Source: Acetobacteraceae bacterium (GTDB lineage: Bacteria > Pseudomonadota > Alphaproteobacteria > Acetobacterales > Acetobacteraceae). Taken from it: a stretch of 11,994 nucleotides of DNA. The notes below the pieces were generated by a model that saw only the letters and a list, made by a program, of their open reading frames with translations, was not told the DNA's origin and ran no database searches. A program made the translations under genes and the position numbers. Position 1 is the first letter of the stretch, and each line of letters starts with the position of its first letter. The stretch spans positions 1 through 11,994 of the forward strand of contig JASHVB010000286.1 of assembly GCA_030039695.1 (NCBI GenBank). Direction: 5' to 3'. Positions 8,353-11,994 of the stretch are shown here, in pieces.

Positions 8353-9510
8353 CTAGCCACTTTGTTCGGATGCGCCTGACGTGCTACCTGGCCCCGATGG
8401 TGTTGAAGCTGGTGATGCGGGCACCGGATTGACTAGCTCGCCGGGCCTCACCTTCTGTACGCCAGCAACGACGACGCGATCGCCCTCAGAGACACCTTTT
8501 TCCACGACAAAGTCCTGCGCGATTTGTGGACCGAGCGTCACGGGTTGCCGCTTGACTTTATCGTCGGGGCCGATGATCAGCACGAAGCTGCCGGTCTCCT
8601 CGGTCTGCACAGCTTCCACCGGGACCATTGGCCGCACCTCGGGAGCAGCTCGGCGCACCTCTACGTTCACGTATGCCCCTGGCAGAAGCAATCCATCGGG
8701 GTTCGGGAAATCCGCGTAGACATTGACGGTTCCGGTTGCGCTGTCCACTTTGTTGTCTTGAAAGGCGATCGCGCCCGGGTGATTGTACTCTGACCCATCC
8801 GGTAGCTTCAGTTGCACTGCCAGTTTGGCGCCGGTTAGGCGGCCGGCGGCCTGCGCTCTGGCTTCGAACGCGACTATCTGGCGGTAACTGACCGCGAACA
8901 CCACCCGAATCGGACTGAGCTCGTTGATGGTGATGAGCGCCGGAGTACTGGGCGTGACCAGATTCCCTTTCGTCAATGTAGCACGCCCGACTCGCCCGCT
9001 GATCGGAGCCGAGATCGTGCAGTAGCTGAGGTTCAGTGCCGCCTGCGCAACGTTGCCCTGCGCGGAGACAACAGCAGCCTGATCTTGGTCGCGCGTCGCA
9101 GTTGCCTGATCGAGTGTGGCCTGTGACGCAACACCCCGCTTGGTGAGTTGGGCTGCGCGATCGTAGGAAATCTGCGCGAGCCGCAGAGCGGCTTGTGCTG
9201 ACGCAAGTTGTCCCTGCGCGGATTGTAGCGTTGCTGCATATTGCGCCTTTTCGAGTTGAAATAGCACCTGACCCGCCGAGACGTCACTGCCGTCTTTCAC
9301 CAGCACATTATCGACAAACGCGGTTACGCGAGGCACAGCTTGCACCGATTGAATCGCCATCACGTGGCCAATAAAGCTGAATTTAGGCGCGACGTCCTTG
9401 AGCGCTACCGGCACAAATATCACCGCAGGAGGCGGAGCGGCGGTTTGCGCGTCAGCAGACCCACGCGCGATCAGCATGATCAACGCGGCTGCGCTGAGCG
9501 CGAACCTCAT
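8353..9510 (-). CDS. RND efflux periplasmic adaptor (membrane fusion protein), AcrA/MexA-like
   Basis: Periplasmic adaptor joining the RND pump to a TolC-type channel. From the ATG at 9510 the product is 385 residues, standard for the family. A Sec-type signal peptide (MRFALSAAALIMLIARGSADA) ends near residue 21. There is no lipobox Cys, so unlike AcrA it should not be lipidated. The first lipoyl half includes VKDGSDVSAGQVLFQLE (71-87), and the helical hairpin spans about 90-160. The second lipoyl half is APISGRVGRATLTKGNLV (168-185), followed by the beta-barrel and membrane-proximal domain to about 355. A low-complexity Pro/Ser/Gly tail (363-385) ends the protein. The frame is open upstream to 9882, but that part is Arg-rich and unlike any adaptor, so I excluded it. 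A TTG at 9567 that would keep the signal peptide is a weaker option, because the ribosome binding site at 9510 is poor. It is followed after two bases by the pump gene. Confidence 0.93.
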   Translation of the reverse strand: MRFALSAAALIMLIARGSADAQTAAPPPAVIFVPVALKDVAPKFSFIGHVMAIQSVQAVPRVTAFVDNVLVKDGSDVSAGQVLFQLEKAQYAATLQSAQGQLASAQAALRLAQISYDRAAQLTKRGVASQATLDQATATRDQDQAAVVSAQGNVAQAALNLSYCTISAPISGRVGRATLTKGNLVTPSTPALITINELSPIRVVFAVSYRQIVAFEARAQAAGRLTGAKLAVQLKLPDGSEYNHPGAIAFQDNKVDSATGTVNVYADFPNPDGLLLPGAYVNVEVRRAAPEVRPMVPVEAVQTEETGSFVLIIGPDDKVKRQPVTLGPQIAQDFVVEKGVSEGDRVVVAGVQKVRPGELVNPVPASPASTPSGPGSTSGASEQSG

Positions 9511-9810
9511 GACGGCGATGAAGCGTCGCCTGACACGTTCCCTGCGCTGGCTGACGCCGGCGCACAATGAACCGCCACGCCTTGCCGCGGCTAAGCGGGT
9601 CCACAAAGTGACGAGATGGACAGGTCGATCCGGCGCGCCGCACACGGGTCGCCCGATAGACCCGGTATGGCTACCGCGCAACGCTCGATGCACGGAACCC
9701 CTCCGATTGCCCGCGAAACCAGTCGGGTTTTGCGCCTCTAAGTCGCTCGGACCTACTCGAGGATTGGCCTCCAGGCAACAGAGCCCGGGTCGCCGGTGCC
9801 GGTCCCTACG

Positions 9811-9845
9811 CCCTTGTGTGATATTGCCGATACCTTTGTGTGACA
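9811..9845. repeat. Direct repeat of TTGTGTGA spaced 22 bases, candidate operator
   Basis: Plus-strand copies CCCTTGTGTGATAT (9811-9824) and CCTTTGTGTGACA (9833-9845) share the core TTGTGTGA at 9814-9821 and 9836-9843. The 22-base offset places the copies on about the same DNA face, two helical turns apart. They overlap the candidate -10 and flank the -35 of the RND operon promoter, as expected for a repressor site. The binding protein is unknown. Confidence 0.45.
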
Positions 9846-9846
9846 A
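9818..9846 (-). promoter_or_regulatory. Candidate sigma-70 promoter for the RND operon
   Basis: On the minus strand TTGTCA (9846-9841, 5 of 6 to TTGACA) is followed after 17 bases by TATCAC (9823-9818, 4 of 6 to TATAAT). The spacing is ideal and the element points toward the adaptor gene, about 300 bases ahead. Direct repeats overlap both boxes. The -10 match is only modest. Confidence 0.35.
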
Positions 9847-9952
9847 AATCAATATTCCCGCGGGCCATGAACCACTCCGCAAGACCGCATCGAGGCAGCT
9901 GGACTATCATGACCCGTTCAGCATGTTCATGTCTCACAAGCACGGGACTTTA

Positions 9953-9970
9953 ATATCACGAGTCTGATAT
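9953..9970. promoter_or_regulatory. Inverted repeat ATATCA-N6-TGATAT, possible operator
   Basis: Perfect 6-base arms (9953-9958 and 9965-9970) with a 6-base spacer lie about 110 bases upstream of the direct repeats. The TGATAT half also occurs in the direct-repeat region at 9819-9824 (GTGATATTG), so the same regulator might use both. This is a short AT-rich palindrome in GC-rich DNA; chance occurrence is possible. Confidence 0.3.
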
Positions 9971-10204
9971 CGGTCTTGTGATTTCTGGCGCAATCGCGAC
10001 CGCAAAGTTGAGCAAAACCGACGTCGAACCGTCTTGGAGATAACAAAAAAATGTCTCAGGCCGGCCTCGCCCGCCGACGGACAACCCGCGAACCCGATAT
10101 TCCGCTCCAGTCGAAGAGCCGGACTGTATCCTCACCCGCTGGCTTATCCGGACCCGACGACGTCGCCGAGTTCGCCCCGGGACACCACGCTCGTCGGACT
10201 GATC

Positions 10205-10455
10205 GTCAGCGTACGGTTTCGACCGTGGGATCAGGGTGATATCGACGCTTGCCAAGGCATCAGTTCGTCGATTCGATGCCTGGGGTGCCCATTGGCGATT
10301 CTTTCGAGCGTATCGCGCAGGTTTCGGGGCGTGGTTGTTGAGTTTGGCTGTTGCCACGATGAAGTATCTGGACGCGGCGTGCTCGCCGTCGACCTCTGAA
10401 CCCGCGAAGAGGTAGTTCTTTCTTCTGGGCGCACCTAGCCGGCGCGCTTGACGAT
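10205..10455 (-). mobile_element. IS66-family element remnant, right end
   Basis: Contains the 3' end of a TnpC transposase gene (10231-10455) followed by sequence that, read inward from the end on the plus strand, begins GTCAGCGTACGGTTTCGACC (10205-10224). IS66 elements typically start with GTAAGCG, so this is a plausible terminal inverted repeat with one change in the first seven bases. The left end, tnpA and tnpB are absent, so the insertion is truncated and dead. The flanking target duplication cannot be tested because the other end is lost. Confidence 0.6.
10231..10455 (-). pseudogene. tnpC: IS66 TnpC transposase C-terminal fragment, frameshifted
   Basis: Two minus-strand frames together give the IS66 TnpC C-terminus. 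The first carries RRKNYLFAGSEVDGEHAA and RYFIVATAKLNN (about 10435 to 10337). The second carries NLRDTLERIANGHP, RHRIDELMPW and then a TGA stop at 10231. In intact TnpC about seven codons separate the KLN and LRD motifs. Here there are 16 bases, so a net loss of about 5 bases (10321-10336) breaks the frame. Upstream of about 10455 the similarity fades and a stop interrupts the frame. The final catalytic and DNA-binding regions are gone. Identification rests on remembered family motifs. Confidence 0.75.
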
Positions 10456-10577
10456 GCCCGTCGCGTCGGGAGTCCAGCGAGCACTGTACGTTGCAATTCG
10501 AAACGCCGTGCTTGTCAGGTTCAGGACGTTGCCTGCTGTTCTTGTCGCGTGCTCTTCACGGTTTCCTCGAACCGAGG
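10456..10577. other. Short gap downstream of the SHOCT gene
   Basis: No gene. Directly after the SHOCT stop codon is a small hairpin, CCTCG (10565-10569), loop AAC, CGAGG (10573-10577). There is no T-tract on either side, so it is at best a weak terminator. Confidence 0.4.
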
Positions 10578-10958
10578 CTATTGCACGAGTTTGGCGCGCA
10601 ACCGTGTGAATTCCTGATCTGTGATCGATCCAGAATTCTTGAGCGCGTCGAGCTTCGTAAGCTCGTCGGCAACGCTGAACCCTACGACGCGCCGGAGTTC
10701 GTCACGGGTCTCTTGAGCTTGCTGGGCATTTCGTTCCGCCATGCCACGACCCTGAGTGATCAGGTAGGCGAGAACGGCGAGGTACGACAACACGACCAGG
10801 GCAATGACCCAGATCGCCTTGCCCCAGCCTGAGATGTCACGGCGGCGGAACAGGTCTGCAGCCACGGTGATCAACAGCCAGAGCCAGACTATGAACAGGA
10901 AAATGGTAAGGGCGTCGACCAGAAAATTCTGAAAGCTAAAGCCGCCCCTCAAGAGCAT
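10578..10958 (-). CDS. Small membrane protein with PLDc_N-like helices and a C-terminal SHOCT domain
   Basis: A 126-residue inner-membrane protein. Two hydrophobic helices (about 11-33 and 47-68) flank a short loop DLFRRRDISGWGKAIW (35-50), the arrangement of the phospholipase D N-terminal (PLDc_N) helical pair without any nuclease domain. A charged linker, RGMAERNAQQAQETRDELRR (71-90), leads to a SHOCT domain (97-126) with LDALKNSGSITDQEFTRLRAKL. SHOCT is a short C-terminal module of unknown, possibly oligomerising, function. The ATG at 10958 has a good AGGGGG about 8 bases upstream. An in-frame ATG at 11036 would add 26 Arg-rich residues with no support. It is flanked by transposase remnants on both sides and is probably transcribed alone. 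Similar proteins are common in Proteobacteria and Actinobacteria; function is unknown. Confidence 0.85.
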   Translation of the reverse strand: MLLRGGFSFQNFLVDALTIFLFIVWLWLLITVAADLFRRRDISGWGKAIWVIALVVLSYLAVLAYLITQGRGMAERNAQQAQETRDELRRVVGFSVADELTKLDALKNSGSITDQEFTRLRAKLVQ

Positions 10959-11133
10959 GGCGAGTCCCCCTACTGCTCGTATCGGAGTCAACGCTAAGCG
11001 CCGGCCCCGCGTCAAGCTCGGATTTCTGCGCGCCAATTGATTTATCCCGGCCGACGAGCAGCGCTACGAACGCGAGCGCAGCAGCAACGCTCTGGTGGAG
11101 CTTCGAGACTTCCGCTGTACGGGGCTAAATTAA
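10959..11133. other. Upstream region of the SHOCT gene
   Basis: No gene recognised. TTGACG and TTGACT occur on the minus strand near 11000-11015 but lack a properly spaced -10 box. TTAA at 11130-11133 abuts the IS5 end and fits the YTAR target preference of IS5-family elements. Confidence 0.4.
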
Positions 11134-11520
11134 GGAGCCTCTGAACAGGCTGACACCGTTTTTGGTTTGAGCGGCATGCTAGCTTTTCGGCGCGCGGAAA
11201 GACTCATGCCGCGCGATTCGTCGCGCTAAGTGAGCGTACCGCAGCAAGTTTTCTACTATTTTCAATCCAATAGCAGCGCCGTCGACGCGCTACTCCCGGT
11301 CAGGCGCGCGGCAACCGCTAGCTGGCCACGAACGGATTGGTAAGACCGCACATAGCCGCGGACCGAGCATCGTGACCCGCGGTGCGCTCCGCACCAGCCG
11401 CAGCGGCAGGCGGCGACGCTTGACCCACGCATGGATCTTTGCCGTCTGTCCGCCGCGCGAGCGACCCAGGCCGCGATCCCCCCTTCCCGCGCTGACGGCG
11501 TGCGGCCCCGCGTCGCGCTG
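11134..11520 (-). mobile_element. IS5-family element remnant
   Basis: A decayed transposase frame (11290-11520) is followed on the minus strand by about 150 bases ending in CAGCCTGTTCAGAGGCTCC (complement of 11134-11152). This resembles the terminal repeats of IS5-family elements. The four bases outside this end are TTAA (11130-11133), matching the YTAR target duplicated by IS5-type elements. A second end is not found: the right side runs into the downstream end of the next gene at 11569. The element has therefore lost its 5' end and most of its catalytic domain. A stretch reading ENLLRYAHLARRIARHE at about 11185-11255 may be a rearranged C-terminus, but this is weak. Confidence 0.55.
11290..11520 (-). 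pseudogene. IS5-family transposase fragment
   Basis: A 76-codon open stretch between stops at 11521 and 11290 contains GDRGLGRSRGGQTAKIHAWV, the conserved block of IS5-family (IS427-like) DDE transposases, normally written GRSRGGxTTKIHA. Downstream residues (RRRLPLRLVRSAPRVTML) still echo the usual LGxPLRLxLTxGQxHD segment but have lost the conserved His-Asp. No start codon, first Asp region or C-terminal Glu region is present. It is non-functional. Confidence 0.7.
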
Positions 11521-11568
11521 TCATACCTGGCGTCCGAAGCACCGGCGGCGTTGCCTGACAGAGCGTCG

Positions 11569-11994
11569 TTACTCCCAAAACGCCTCCAGGATGGTGTTAT
11601 TTTTATCGACGATTAAGGTGAGCCGGTTCGGATCATGCTCGGTGCCACGGATGCCGTCGGTCTCGTTGATGATGCGCAGCGGTTTCGGAAGGTCCTCCTC
11701 GCGGACGACATTCGGCGCCGGTTGTACTGTGCTGCCGGCAGGCGCGAATTTTGCCCCCACGCACTTCGCGCAGTCATTGACCTGGATCTCGGCCTGAGCC
11801 GCACCCGGCATCTGCCGCAACGTAATCGCGTTCCCCGAGCCGCGGACACGCACCCCGGCGAGCGGGGTGCCCCCCTCGATCGCAAAGATCGCGCTGACCG
11901 GGAAGAAACCACCGGCATCCTCCGAGTGCTCGGGTGGGGTCGCGATCAACTCCAGATCGAGCACGTTGTCGTACGGTTTCCCGGCGTAGGTCGG
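11569..11994 (-). CDS. Hypothetical protein with I78 inhibitor-like C-terminus (5' end off the window)
   Basis: Open from the right window edge to a TAA at 11569, giving 141 residues; the N-terminus lies outside. A GTG at 11964 is an internal codon rather than a likely start, because the frame continues in good composition to the edge. The first half (YDNVLDLELIATPPEH, then GVRVRGSGNAITLRQ) looks like beta-rich extracytoplasmic sequence. It is followed by a DCAKC pair and a Pro/Ala linker. The C-terminal part reads LPKPLRIINETDG and EHDPNRLTLIVDKNNTI, which aligns with the peptidase inhibitor I78 core (RxIRPG, then DYxPxRLNxxxDxxGxI). Unlike I78 proteins it ends AFWE rather than in the disulfide-forming Cys-Gly. 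It could be a divergent I78 relative or an unrelated secreted protein. Confidence 0.6.
   Translation of the reverse strand, partial: PTYAGKPYDNVLDLELIATPPEHSEDAGGFFPVSAIFAIEGGTPLAGVRVRGSGNAITLRQMPGAAQAEIQVNDCAKCVGAKFAPAGSTVQPAPNVVREEDLPKPLRIINETDGIRGTEHDPNRLTLIVDKNNTILEAFWE

Larger units (their letters stand above)
9511..10204. other. Long non-coding stretch upstream of the RND operon
   Basis: About 690 bases between the adaptor start and the IS66 remnant. Open frames exist on both strands but have no recognisable domain, poor starts and Arg-rich composition expected of GC-rich non-coding DNA. No TetR, MarR or LysR regulator, intact or broken, is visible. The promoter and operator-like repeats lie at about 9811-9970. 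If the promoter at 9818-9846 is used, the adaptor mRNA would have a leader of about 300 nt. I see no clear riboswitch or attenuator fold in it by eye. Confidence 0.6.

Noticed and set aside
9511..9882. N-terminal 124-residue extension of the RND adaptor
   Set aside because: Arg/Gly/Pro-rich sequence ahead of a clear Sec signal peptide; no adaptor carries such a segment, and it would overlap the candidate promoter.
10046..10077. AGGCCGGCCT palindrome next to a seven-base A/T tract, as a terminator
   Set aside because: The palindrome has no loop, and several bases separate it from the T-run, so it does not form a proper intrinsic terminator.
10051..10239. Plus-strand 62-codon frame with GGAG upstream
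   Set aside because: The upstream GGAG is 11 bases from the ATG, the product is low-complexity and unrecognised, and the frame runs into the IS66 terminal region.
9956..10357. Minus-strand 133-codon frame
   Set aside because: Its first residues (ATAKLNN) are the IS66 transposase fragment; the rest is read-through past the frameshift and the element end.
11041..11133. Plus-strand open stretch reading ADEQRYERERSSNALVELRD
   Set aside because: Charged and protein-like, but about 30 codons, with an upstream stop, no start codon and no family I can name.
1..11994. CRISPR array, tRNA, rRNA or phage genes
   Set aside because: No regularly spaced repeats, cloverleaf signatures, rRNA motifs or phage structural genes were seen on either strand.

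Overview
The window reads as the chromosome or an accessory region of a Gram-negative bacterium, most likely a moderately GC-rich proteobacterium. The evidence is an AcrAB-type RND pump with a periplasmic adaptor, a YhiI-RbbA-YhhJ-type ABC exporter, and remnants of IS66 and IS5 family elements. I cannot fix the class or genus from sequence alone. Every convincing gene lies on the minus strand, so transcription runs from high to low coordinates.

Layout, right to left (5' to 3' of the minus strand). (1) 11569-11994: a protein cut by the right edge, with a C-terminal half resembling peptidase inhibitor family I78. (2) 11134-11520: a decayed IS5-family transposase with a probable terminal repeat. 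(3) 10578-10958: a small two-helix membrane protein with a C-terminal SHOCT domain. (4) 10205-10455: the frameshifted 3' end of an IS66 TnpC transposase with a plausible terminal repeat. (5) 9511-10204: about 700 bases without a credible gene, holding a candidate promoter overlaid by 22-base-spaced direct repeats and a nearby inverted repeat. (6) 9510-5210: a two-gene RND operon, periplasmic adaptor (385 aa) then HAE1-type inner-membrane pump (1046 aa), 2 bases apart. (7) 4876-5209: a 334-base gap with a possible terminator hairpin and two abutting perfect 10-base palindromes. (8) 4875-1: a tightly coupled three-gene ABC exporter operon, yhiI-like adaptor, rbbA (two ATPase domains fused to an ABC-2 membrane domain) and a yhhJ-like ABC-2 permease that runs off the left edge.

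The RND pump should use proton motive force and the RbbA/YhhJ exporter ATP. Each has its own periplasmic adaptor, and both would normally need a TolC-type outer-membrane channel. No channel gene and no adjacent regulator gene is visible, so these are either outside the window or supplied in trans. All the intact systems belong to known families. I see no convincing novel system; the most useful second looks are the operator-like repeats, the complementary degeneracy of the two RbbA ATPase sites, and the IS-scarred right flank.
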